Shown here in pieces: positions 1 through 7,400 of a DNA stretch of 11,902 bases (position 1 is the stretch's first letter; each line of letters starts with the position of its first letter). This DNA is from Planctomycetaceae bacterium (lineage in GTDB: Bacteria; Planctomycetota; Planctomycetia; Planctomycetales; Planctomycetaceae): NCBI GenBank assembly GCA_020426085.1, contig JAGQQP010000065.1:1-11902 (forward strand), read 5' to 3'. The translations under genes were made by a program, and so were the position numbers. The notes under the pieces were generated by a model. The model had not been told where the DNA came from and did not search any database. It worked only from the letters and a program-made list of their open reading frames with translations.

Positions 1-1269
1 GAAGAAGAGTTCGAAGAAGAAATCGAGCCGGTCTCGTTTCAAGGGGCACTCAATGGTCAGCCTGCGAACTTGAAAGACAACGCACGGCTGGTGAAAGCAG
101 GCCTGATGCCTGCAAAAAATATCATTACCGACGGGCTGGCGTTGCGTGCAGAGCTCATCCGATTTGAACCGAAGGGGGAACGTTACCAGGTCCTGTTTTA
201 TGTCGATGGTGTCCCCAGCCCCGGCCCGAAACTCTCCAAGCAGCAGGGAATGGCGGTTGTGCAGGTCATCAAACTGCTGTCCGGCTTGAATATCCAGGAA
301 CGCAAGCGTCCCCAGACAGGAGGCGTTTCTGCAGAACTGGAAGAAGTATCGTACCAGTTGCGTGTCGCGACGGCGCCAACACCGGATGGTGAGCGGCTTT
401 CTGTCAAAGCAATCAACCTGAAGTACCCACTCGATCGAGCAGACGACATCGGCATCACCGAGGAAATCAAAGACAAGATTCGTGAACTGAGTACGGGACG
501 CAGTGGGTTGATCATGGTCAGTGGCCCTCCCAACTCCGGCACAACTACCACGACTGTTGGTGTGGTGCGTTCGGTCGACGCTTATCAATACACGATCTTT
601 GCCTTAGCCGACCCCGAGCATCGCGAATTGAGTCATATTGCGACCCTGGAAAAAAAAGAAGGGGACACATTCGACGATGAATTACGCCGCATCATCCGGA
701 TGGAAGCAGATATCATTTACATCTATCCCATTACGGATGAACAATATGTCGCCAGCATTCTGAATGTCGCCGATGAAATTACGATGATTGCAGAACTTTC
801 AGCGAAAGATGCGATCTCGGGTATCGTTAAATACTGCAAACTGGCAGGCAATCTGGAAAAGGGAGTGAATTCGCTCAAAGCGGTGGTTGGTCACAAACTG
901 ATCAGAACTCTGTGTGATCAATGTAAAGAAGCGTTTCGCCCCAACCCGAAGCTCATTGAAAAAATGGGGCTTCCCAAATCCACGAAAATGCTTTACCGGC
1001 CGCCACGTCAGACCGTGGATGAGGACGGCAATGAGATCGAACCTTGTGAAAAGTGTGATGGTCTGGGTTACTACGGCCGCACACTGATGCTGGAAATGAT
1101 CGAAATGACGGATGAAATGAAGAAGCTGATCATCAGTGGCGCCGAACCTGCCAAAATCAAAGCGTTTGCGAAAAAGCAGGATATGCCCAGCTTCCAGAAA
1201 GATGGCATCCGACTGGTCGCCGAGGGTAAGGTTTCCATGGATGAACTGCAACGCGCGTTCAAATCATAA
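1..1269 (+). CDS. GspE/PilB-family secretion ATPase-like protein, 5'-partial, catalytic boxes degenerate
   Basis: The reading frame is open from the first base, so the gene starts upstream of the window; 422 residues are visible, beginning with an acidic stretch (EEEFEEEIEP). Family membership is seen in the order of elements: the N2-type segment with VDGV, then QERKRPQTGG and LRVATAPTPDGERL (GspE has RRPQDG and R-x-S-x-x-P-T-x-x-GE), a P-loop region at residues 175-183, and a tetracysteine zinc site (CDQC at 305-308, CEKC at 349-352) ahead of GYYGRT. GspE/PilB proteins are cytoplasmic hexamers that power type II secretion or type IV pili. Here the Walker A lysine is threonine (GPPNSGTT), the Walker B GE is YP (DIIYIYPITD), the Asp box reads ADPEH and the His box reads ELSAKDA without histidine. 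I therefore infer a non-hydrolysing paralogue, perhaps structural or regulatory. A TTG at 70 is not the real start. The family call is firm; the role is uncertain. Confidence 0.85.
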   Translation, partial: EEEFEEEIEPVSFQGALNGQPANLKDNARLVKAGLMPAKNIITDGLALRAELIRFEPKGERYQVLFYVDGVPSPGPKLSKQQGMAVVQVIKLLSGLNIQERKRPQTGGVSAELEEVSYQLRVATAPTPDGERLSVKAINLKYPLDRADDIGITEEIKDKIRELSTGRSGLIMVSGPPNSGTTTTTVGVVRSVDAYQYTIFALADPEHRELSHIATLEKKEGDTFDDELRRIIRMEADIIYIYPITDEQYVASILNVADEITMIAELSAKDAISGIVKYCKLAGNLEKGVNSLKAVVGHKLIRTLCDQCKEAFRPNPKLIEKMGLPKSTKMLYRPPRQTVDEDGNEIEPCEKCDGLGYYGRTLMLEMIEMTDEMKKLIISGAEPAKIKAFAKKQDMPSFQKDGIRLVAEGKVSMDELQRAFKS

Positions 1270-1446
1270 TTGAAACGACGATTTCCTCCAGCAGAATCGA
1301 ATTCAAAAATCACCTGTGATATCAGGGGAAATGCGCAAATGTTTCGGGCTGACCCGGCCGATACTATGCTACGCCCCACCTGATCCCCTCTTGAAGATCG
1401 CTTCGATTCCACCTTTCAAACTTCATCCAATTTCGCGAGGCAACCT

Positions 1447-1695
1447 ATGGTTACACGCTCCCGAATGATTGTGCTCACTGTAATTCTTACTGGTTTCGCC
1501 ATTTATCCTTGCATTACTTCAGTTCCAGAGCAAAGCAGTAAAGTTAGCCCCGAGGCGTTACCTGAATTCTATAGCAGAGATGTGGTTCAGTATTACCCTG
1601 TTGATGCTCAGGGAAAGTATGCTGACCAGCGTCACATTCTGGAAGCATATAAAATAGAGCGCATCGGTAAAGTTGTTGAGTCTGAGCCTCATTAG
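1447..1695 (+). CDS. Small exported protein, paralogue of the downstream lipoprotein
   Basis: This is an 82-residue protein with a basic N-terminus (MVTRSR) and a hydrophobic segment at residues 7-20, so it is probably exported or membrane-anchored. The ATG is supported by a GCGAGG ribosome binding site at 1435-1440 with a six-base spacer. Residues 38-72 (LP-x-FY, then DVVQYYP, QRHILEAYKIER) line up with residues 36-71 of the protein at 2067-2300, with roughly half the positions identical and one residue of length difference. Its lone Cys22 lies in IYPC, which is a poor lipobox, so lipid attachment is doubtful here although the paralogue has a usable one. The gene follows the GspE-like gene by 177 bases on the same strand and is followed by a hairpin. 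I recognise no characterised family. A planctomycete-specific short secreted protein is an inference. Confidence 0.7.
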   Translation: MVTRSRMIVLTVILTGFAIYPCITSVPEQSSKVSPEALPEFYSRDVVQYYPVDAQGKYADQRHILEAYKIERIGKVVESEPH

Positions 1696-2066
1696 TCTTC
1701 CGCAGTCTAAGTTCAACACAAATCAAAGTCGTGTTGAACAGTTGACGTCCCAATACGGAACTTTCAGACCGATCGAGGATAAAGTGTCTCTATGTTCATG
1801 GCCCGCCATATCTATGTTCTGCAGAGTTTCTTTATACAAAATCTTGTCCGATTAAGCAGAATATACCGAAGATTCCGGTTTTGCGTGTCGATAAAAGAAG
1901 TACACACGTTGTAGTTTTGTGTGGCCTTGCAATCACTTTACATCGAAGTGACTGGATTCAGTACAAGGACGGACTGTTCCCAAGGTGTTCCCGGCTCCTG
2001 TCTTACCCTGTTTACACGTCTCCCCAACAGGTGCCTTTTGACAACTTTATCTTTCCGAGGAAAATC
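1696..2066 (+). other. 371-base gap between the two small paralogues, no gene seen
   Basis: A strong inverted repeat sits at the start of this gap. The open frames inside it (for example 1673-1855 and the stretch from 1881) lack a ribosome binding site and show no family motif, and none of them contains a recognisable third copy of the small-protein motif. The ribosome binding site of the next gene is at its end (CCGAGG, 2055-2060). A TTGACA lies at 2038-2043, but no matching -10 element is visible 16-18 bases downstream, so I do not call a promoter. The long distance suggests that the second small gene is transcribed from its own start somewhere in this gap. Confidence 0.5.
1711..1739 (+). 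repeat. Perfect 9-bp inverted repeat, possible factor-assisted terminator or mRNA 3' hairpin
   Basis: GTTCAACAC (1711-1719) and GTGTTGAAC (1731-1739) are exact reverse complements around an 11-base loop, 15 bases after the stop codon of the first small gene. No T-run follows the second arm, so it is not a textbook intrinsic terminator. It has the same geometry (9-bp stem, 11-base loop) as the real terminator behind the paralogue at 2318-2351. It could end or protect the upstream transcript. Confidence 0.5.
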
Positions 2067-2300
2067 ATGGTGATTCGCCAGCTAAAAAATTGGTCAAGTG
2101 TTGGAGTTCTGGGTTTAGCATTGATCGGATTAACCAGCACCGGTTGCCAATCCAGCATCGGTGGCCAGACATTGCCTTCAGCGTATTACCTGAATGACGA
2201 TGTACAGTTCTACCCGGCAGGACCTGAAGAACAGCTCTACAATCAGCGGGAAGTACTGGAACAATACAAGCTGGAACGCAAACTCCAGCAGGATCAATAA
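2067..2300 (+). CDS. Small lipoprotein with LPSAYYLNDDVQFYP motif
   Basis: This is a 77-residue protein with a type II signal peptide: basic start (MVIRQLK), hydrophobic core at residues 11-22, and a lipobox ending LTSTGC with Cys27 as the predicted lipidated residue. The mature part is only about 50 residues and consists almost wholly of the motif shared with the gene at 1447: LP-x-x-YY, DDVQFYP, then a charged helical tail with QREVLEQYKLERK. I chose the ATG at 2067 because CCGAGG lies six bases upstream and the signal peptide begins there; the frame is open further up to a TTG at 1881, but that would bury the signal peptide. A good terminator follows 17 bases after the stop. No function is known to me. 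A surface or periplasmic anchor protein is the furthest I would go. Confidence 0.78.
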   Translation: MVIRQLKNWSSVGVLGLALIGLTSTGCQSSIGGQTLPSAYYLNDDVQFYPAGPEEQLYNQREVLEQYKLERKLQQDQ

Positions 2301-2317
2301 TCATTCACTGAAAACTC

Positions 2318-2351
2318 CAGCAGGCGTGGTTCCGATCCGCCTGCTGTTTTT
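2318..2351 (+). terminator. Intrinsic terminator of the small lipoprotein gene
   Basis: CAGCAGGCG (2318-2326) and CGCCTGCTG (2338-2346) form a perfect 9-bp GC-rich stem with an 11-base loop, followed directly by five T's (2347-2351). A preceding AAAA (2311-2314) gives the opposite strand a short T tract too, so it may also help end the leftward transcript of the decarboxylase gene. Confidence 0.85.
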
Positions 2352-2379
2352 ACCACAAGTGACTCCAAACAGGGGGGAC

Positions 2380-2436
2380 CCTTTCGCGCCTAACGACGGT
2401 TCAATGCGCTGGATTATTTGAACTGTCAGCGAAAGG
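2380..2436. repeat. Nested inverted repeats between convergent genes
   Basis: CCTTTCGC (2380-2387) is the exact complement of GCGAAAGG (2429-2436). Inside it GTTCAA (2399-2404) pairs exactly with TTGAAC (2418-2423). The two perfect stems are coaxial, with unpaired stretches of 11 and 5 bases between them and a 13-base apical loop. No T-run follows, so this is not a standard terminator. It could be part of a convergent termination zone or a structured RNA. Confidence 0.45.
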
Positions 2437-2441
2437 ATATT

Positions 2442-2480
2442 AGCCGGACGCAGAGAACGGGACTCTCGCCCGGCTTTTTT
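2442..2480 (+). terminator. Second rightward terminator-like hairpin
   Basis: AGCCGG (2442-2447) pairs with CCGGCT (2470-2475), an inner AGAG/CTCT stem (2452-2455 with 2463-2466) closes a seven-base loop, and six T's run from 2475 to 2480. Its orientation stops rightward transcription 30 bases before the end of the opposing decarboxylase gene. It would act as a back-up to the first terminator and guard against antisense read-through. Confidence 0.65.
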
Positions 2481-2509
2481 CATTTTATCGCTTCCAGCCC
2501 CTCTACCGC

Positions 2510-4243
2510 TTAGAGCGTCTTCGACATCTTATCGGCCAGGCGAGTGAGAGCCGGGCTGACGTCAGTTGGTTTAAGATGCACGTTGATGACACTCAAGCTG
2601 TCCTTATTCGCCAGGGCGGCTTTGATGGCTTTCTCCAGGTCACCTTCCGTACTGACTTCGAACCCCCAGCCCCCTCCGATCAGATCGGTGATATTATGAT
2701 ATTTCCAGTCAGGAATATCATTGAACGGGCCTTCCTGCAGAAAACGTTCGGTCGTATATCCTTTGTTATTGAGCACGATCACAATCGGGTTGAACCCCAG
2801 CTTGAGTGCCGTGGAAAGCTCCAGACATGTCATCTGGAACGCACCATCGCCCACCAGAACAATCGGTCTCAGACTCTGATTGGCTACCTGTGCTCCCAGA
2901 GAAGCAGGGATCGCAAATCCCATAGATGTATAATAGGCAGGGCTGAGGAACTTGGTATGCGTATTAATCATCAGATCAACGGCCCCGAACAGACAGTCGC
3001 CGACATCTGTGACGACTACCGTTTCATCAGTCAGGATCTGATTGATGCTTTCAAAGAGATGTTTTGTTGTGACTGGCTGTGTCGGTTTGACCTTGAAATC
3101 AGCCTGCTGCGGACGGACATTATCGGGGATTTTTCGGGTAACCACTTTCATTTTCTGCTTTTCAAGGGCGGTTACAAAGTCTGAGAAAATCACATCATGA
3201 AAGTGATGATAGCTGATTCGCAGTTTTTCGCTGGTAGCATAAATACATTTCCCCGGATCCAGATGCGCGGTGTAAATTCCAAGGTTGATGTCCGTCATAA
3301 ATGTTCCCAGGAGGATGACGCAATCACTCTCCTCGACATACTTCTGGACCTCTCCTCGTCCCATGGCCCCCTCATAGACTCCCAGATAAAGCGGGTGAGA
3401 CTCGCTCACGACCGACTTTCCCAGGATCGTGGCACACATCGGGATATTAAACTTTTCAGCAAACCCAACCACCTCTTCCCGTAAACCAAAGCGATGAACT
3501 TCAACCCCTGCTATGATCACAGGCTTCTTGCTGGCTTCAATCAGTTCCTTCGCTTCTGCCAGCGATTCTCGCAACGCATTTTTATCACTGACGGGCTGAC
3601 TGTCATCAGGCACGTGGGGTATTACAGCCTGCTTATGAACGCAGTCGCGAGGCAATTCCAGATACACCGGCCGTTTAAACCGGACACATGCTTCCAGACA
3701 CCGGTCGATTTCCTGGAATGCCGTCATAGGATTATCGAGTAACGCCGTTGCGACGGTTATCTTTTCAAAGACATCACGTTGCGTATGAAAATCTTTGACA
3801 CGATGATGGAGCAGGGGATCTGTCGCCCGCTCTGACATGCCCGGTGCGCCACTGATGACAATCACCGGAGACTTTTCCGCATAGGCTCCCGCGATCGAAT
3901 TACACAGGCTCAAACCGCCGACACAATAGGTGACACAGACTGCCCCCAGGCCATGAACCCGCGCGTAGCCATCCGCTGCATAGCCAGCATTATCTTCACG
4001 GGTCGTTCCAATGACTCGAATCGGACTCTCTTCCAGCATCCCATAAAACTGCAACACAAAATCACCGGGGATACCAAACAGATCGGTGATGCCATAATCC
4101 TGCAACCGCTGCACCAGATAACTGCCAATTGTGTGCACTTTTCCGTTGCGATTCTCGGATTTGGAACGGGAAGCAGGTTTCGCGGAAATACGTGATTTCG
4201 TTGAGGCGGGTTTTGAACTTGTTGTGGATTTTCGAGCTGACAT
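2510..4243 (-). CDS. Thiamine diphosphate-dependent 2-oxoacid decarboxylase (pyruvate/indolepyruvate decarboxylase family)
   Basis: This is a 577-residue cytoplasmic enzyme that splits a 2-oxoacid into an aldehyde and CO2 using thiamine diphosphate and Mg2+. All acid-base residues of the pyruvate decarboxylase family are visible: Asp61 (GIPGDF), the cofactor-activating Glu83 ([14 protein letters not shown]), the His146-His147 pair (LLHHRVKD) and Glu499 (GYTTER). The cofactor/metal motif runs from GDGAFQ at 465 to NN at 492-493. Domain order is the usual PYR (about 36-200), middle (225-370), PP (395-560). The substrate is undecided: the region before GFAIPASLG reads AYYTSM rather than the W-G-H/S of well-known enzymes. 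Residues 1-35 form an odd Lys/Ser/Ala-rich tail with two KPAS units. The ATG at 4243 is chosen for a strong Shine-Dalgarno; the ATG at 4276 adds 11 residues and has none. A promoter region lies just upstream. Confidence 0.9.
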   Translation of the reverse strand: MSARKSTTSSKPASTKSRISAKPASRSKSENRNGKVHTIGSYLVQRLQDYGITDLFGIPGDFVLQFYGMLEESPIRVIGTTREDNAGYAADGYARVHGLGAVCVTYCVGGLSLCNSIAGAYAEKSPVIVISGAPGMSERATDPLLHHRVKDFHTQRDVFEKITVATALLDNPMTAFQEIDRCLEACVRFKRPVYLELPRDCVHKQAVIPHVPDDSQPVSDKNALRESLAEAKELIEASKKPVIIAGVEVHRFGLREEVVGFAEKFNIPMCATILGKSVVSESHPLYLGVYEGAMGRGEVQKYVEESDCVILLGTFMTDINLGIYTAHLDPGKCIYATSEKLRISYHHFHDVIFSDFVTALEKQKMKVVTRKIPDNVRPQQADFKVKPTQPVTTKHLFESINQILTDETVVVTDVGDCLFGAVDLMINTHTKFLSPAYYTSMGFAIPASLGAQVANQSLRPIVLVGDGAFQMTCLELSTALKLGFNPIVIVLNNKGYTTERFLQEGPFNDIPDWKYHNITDLIGGGWGFEVSTEGDLEKAIKAALANKDSLSVINVHLKPTDVSPALTRLADKMSKTL

Positions 4244-4250
4244 CTCAATT

Positions 4251-4258
4251 CCTTCCTT
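4251..4258 (-). promoter_or_regulatory. Ribosome binding site that decides the decarboxylase start
   Basis: On the minus strand AAGGAAGG stands seven bases before the ATG at 4243. It lies inside the frame if one starts at the ATG at 4276, which has no such sequence before it. This favours the shorter 577-residue protein. Confidence 0.75.
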
Positions 4259-4298
4259 GCATATATGCTGATTCATTCAGAGAAATTGTGATCTAAGA

Positions 4299-4327
4299 TC
4301 TGTCTAATTCTGATTATAACAGACAGA
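4299..4327. repeat. Operator-like inverted repeat around the decarboxylase -10 element
   Basis: TCTGTCT (4299-4305) and AGACAGA (4321-4327) are exact reverse complements with a 15-base spacer that contains the minus-strand TATAAT. Next to it GATCT-A-AGATC (4290-4300) is a second small perfect palindrome. Placement across a -10 box fits a repressor site, but no regulator gene is in the window, so this is an inference. Confidence 0.4.
4313..4321 (-). promoter_or_regulatory. Extended -10 promoter of the decarboxylase gene
   Basis: The minus strand reads TGTTATAAT here: a perfect TATAAT (4318-4313) preceded by the TG of an extended -10 element. The hexamer 17 bases upstream (CTTATT) is a weak -35, which extended -10 promoters tolerate. 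Transcription would begin near 4306 and leave a leader of about 60 bases. Confidence 0.5.
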
Positions 4328-4359
4328 AGGAACTGAATAAGCGACAATTCTCTAAGCCA

Positions 4360-4388
4360 TTTATATCACGGTACTTGCGTCACTGCAA
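4360..4388 (-). promoter_or_regulatory. Possible second, upstream promoter of the decarboxylase gene
   Basis: On the minus strand TTGCAG (4388-4383) and TATAAA (4365-4360) are 17 bases apart. The -10 has five of six consensus bases but the -35 only three. It lies in the short gap after the stop of the large upstream gene, so the decarboxylase may have two starts or may also receive read-through. Confidence 0.3.
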
Positions 4389-4419
4389 AATCGCGTAAGA
4401 CAGGCAGAATTTAACTGGC

Positions 4420-7400
4420 TCACCTCTGGAGCAGTTTTCGGATTCCTCTTCGTTCAGCATGCCTGACCGGAGCCTGTTCACCCGCGGGAGTAGCAGGCAG
4501 TTCAGCAGTGTCTCCGAACTGTCCCCAGTAGCTGCATAAGAGTCGGTAACAGTCGAGATAACGCTGTGAATCCCAGGCCAGGGCAAGGGTCGAAACCAGC
4601 TTTGTCAACTGGCGATCATCCTCGGGGGAAATCTGATGGATTTGCAAATCGACGTCATCAATCCACAATTTTTCTGGCCCCAGTTTTTCGACTACGATGT
4701 GGGCATTCTGGATTTGGTCTGCAGGGATGTCTTTGACACGAAACAGATATTTGCGCCATTGCTGATCCACAGAAATAATGGCGGACTGTACTTTCAATTT
4801 TCCGTTCTGTTCGGCTTCGAGTGCAATCCGAACCTGCATATCGCTGGCCTTTGACTTCATCCAGACACTCATGTTCAAATAGCGGGAATCCTGAAGCGGA
4901 ATTTCATTTGTGCGAAGAAAATTACTTCCAGGTACATCTCCCAGAAGCAGTGAAGTTTTTCCGGAATGGGCTTCTGTGGAATCGATGGTCCAGGCATTCC
5001 TCTGAGGAGCTTTTGTCTCCCAGCCAGCCAGTATATAATCCCGCGAACTTTTGCTTTCAAAATCGGCATGAAAGACAACAGCCGTCAGCTCATCCATCGA
5101 CTGATGCAACTTTACCAGACTTTGTTTCTTCTGTTCGATCCTGGCCTGCAGATGCATGAGATCCTGTTCGGCGATATTGCATCGAACTGACTGGACCTGA
5201 ATTTGTGAATCATCGATCCGAAATGCCTGAAAATCAAACGGCTCAAGCAGCACCGAGTATCGTCGTAATCCATCTTTTGCCTGTACTGGCGTCATTGATG
5301 AACCAGACTTGAGTGAGATGAGGGACACTTCCGAAGGTACTGCCAGATCAATGGTCACTTCGCAGGGATAGGGGAAATCATTTACTGTGTAGAAAAAGGC
5401 TTTTTCTTTCCCGCGAGACAAACGAGTAATCACAGGCTGAGATGCTGCATTGACAGTCTGAAATGGACGGGGAGGTAATTGCTGAAATTGTCGGCGGATT
5501 AATTCAGTCGACCGCTCCTGGCCAAAAGGAATCGTCCAGCCACCATCAAAAATGAAGTAGGGATCCTGTCTGGCAATCGAATGTATATAGCGGATGCGGT
5601 TATTTTCAGCAGCAGGCACGGCTTGTGAAACCAGCCAGGTAAACGCTGGTTGCCAGGGAGAGATGTTGTCAAATTCGGCGATGCGAATTTCGACTGGATC
5701 ATGATAGAACAGGGAGCCACTTAAACGAGATTTGAATGCATCATCGACAGTGGGATGCGTATTCAGAACATGCTTCAGGGAAGTGGTCTGCTGTTTTGCA
5801 TCATAATGACCGGGGCGAAGCACAACCGCATTTTCAATCTGATCATAATGTGAAAAGTCTAATCCCATTTCCATTAAAACAGGCCGAAACATGGCCCCTG
5901 CCTTCAAAGATGAAATGACATCTCCCTCCCGACTGTGGGAAGGCAATAGTTCGCGTGCGGAAAAAACAATCTGGGCGTCTGGTGATTCTGCCTGCAGCAT
6001 ATCGGCCAGTAACTGATGCAGCTCCCTGATTTTCTGACAACGCCATTGCGTCCACTGGGGCAGCGCGGTAGTCGTTAAAAATCGGAAACGCTCCTGATAC
6101 TTTCCGGATTCTGTCGCGACGGGAACTCTAACACCAGTCTCTTTCTGAAACTGCTGGATCGTCTGATCATCATAGCCCCATTCCAGACCTGGCAGCTGAA
6201 GGTATCCATTCAGGCTTAATTGAACTGCGACCCCCTGAAATGAAGGATGGTCTTTGTAACGAACCACCAGTTCGCGAAAGATTTTCACAATCTCTGCCTG
6301 GACCCGAGGATCCAGCGGGTTATAAAAGGGTGCCTGACCACGGGATGTCCCCTTTGCTTCACGCCAGGTTTGCCCCGTTGAATTGACCAGTTCGATCCCG
6401 GTCGATTTACCGGAGTCATCCTGCAGCATCTGCTCCAATGAATTCAGCATGGAAGAAAACTGCAGCTCCGGAATCAGGCTTAACTTTTCCCGATTGAATA
6501 TCTGGAACAACAGCTCCAGCACATCCTTCCGTACAATGTCCTGCCCGGTAGAATGATAGACCCCTGAATCATAACGGGGAGTCGGTGTCAGAAACTCTGA
6601 AGGATAGAGACCGCTGCCATCAGCAGAAACGGCCATCAGCACACTGTTGAAATGGTGGTATTTCAAATAGTAAGCCAGACGTTCGCCAGCTTCACGAAAA
6701 GTCTGCCAGTCATCCAGGCTGCGATTGCTGTTTCTGTCTAATACCTGTGTGGCACCAAAGATCTCCGGCAATAAAGGCTTCTGAAGATACGGGCCGGTCA
6801 ACCGACTTTTTTCTTTCAAGGAATTAGATTCGTCGGCATACTCATTCCGCGGATACCATACGACCGGGAGTTCGTAGACTTCCACCTGAGTGGCTACAGC
6901 TGGTCTTTCCGATCCCAGGCTGTGAAATAACAGAATTGGATTATCTACCTTTGGCCAGAACAGGATTTCAGCCTGCAATTCTCCTGATTGATCAACAGCA
7001 GACATATCCAGCTCAGTTTGATAGACACCGGAATCAATACCAACAGGAACGAGTTGACCTGCAGCATCTGGTTCCAGAATACTGAACCCCAATCTGGCAC
7101 CCGCACTACGTGGATAGGTTACCAGAAGTTTGTGCGGGCGATGTACGTTTTTTACTCTTAAATGACAGGCAGACCAGGGAGGAGACTGTTGATCTGCCTG
7201 ATCTGCAGCTGGACTGGATTTAAAGAAGGATTTCAATGAACTCCTGAACCGACTGCCGGGACGTCGTTTGATCAGATCACGATGATCAAGCGAATCACCG
7301 AAAGACAATTCATCGACCAGGGTTCCGTTATGATGAACAGAAGTCTTGATACGTGGTAGTGGTGGTTTAGGGGAGATTACAGCAAACTGAGCTACCGCCC

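Noticed and set aside
70..1269. TTG at 70 as the start of the GspE-like gene
   Set aside because: The frame is open back to base 1 with acidic codons, there is no ribosome binding site, and the family has a longer N-terminal part; the gene is cut by the window edge.
1309..1326. Palindrome ATCAC-CT-GTGAT after the GspE-like gene
   Set aside because: Only five base pairs per arm, no promoter alongside; compatible with chance.
1673..1855. 60-residue open frame after the first small gene
   Set aside because: It overlaps the end of that gene, spans the hairpin, and has neither a ribosome binding site nor a recognisable motif.
1881..2066. 62-codon N-terminal extension of the small lipoprotein from a TTG
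   Set aside because: It would bury a clear lipoprotein signal peptide, and the ATG at 2067 has a well-placed CCGAGG.
2398..2412. GGTTCAA resembling a tRNA T-loop
   Set aside because: No acceptor stem, D-arm or anticodon arm can be placed around it; it belongs to the nested inverted repeat.
2576..3742. Series of open frames antisense to the decarboxylase gene
   Set aside because: They shadow a gene with complete catalytic motifs; no ribosome binding sites and no family resemblance.
4244..4276. Decarboxylase start at the ATG at 4276
   Set aside because: It lacks a Shine-Dalgarno, while AAGGAAGG stands seven bases before the ATG at 4243 and would otherwise be wasted inside codons.
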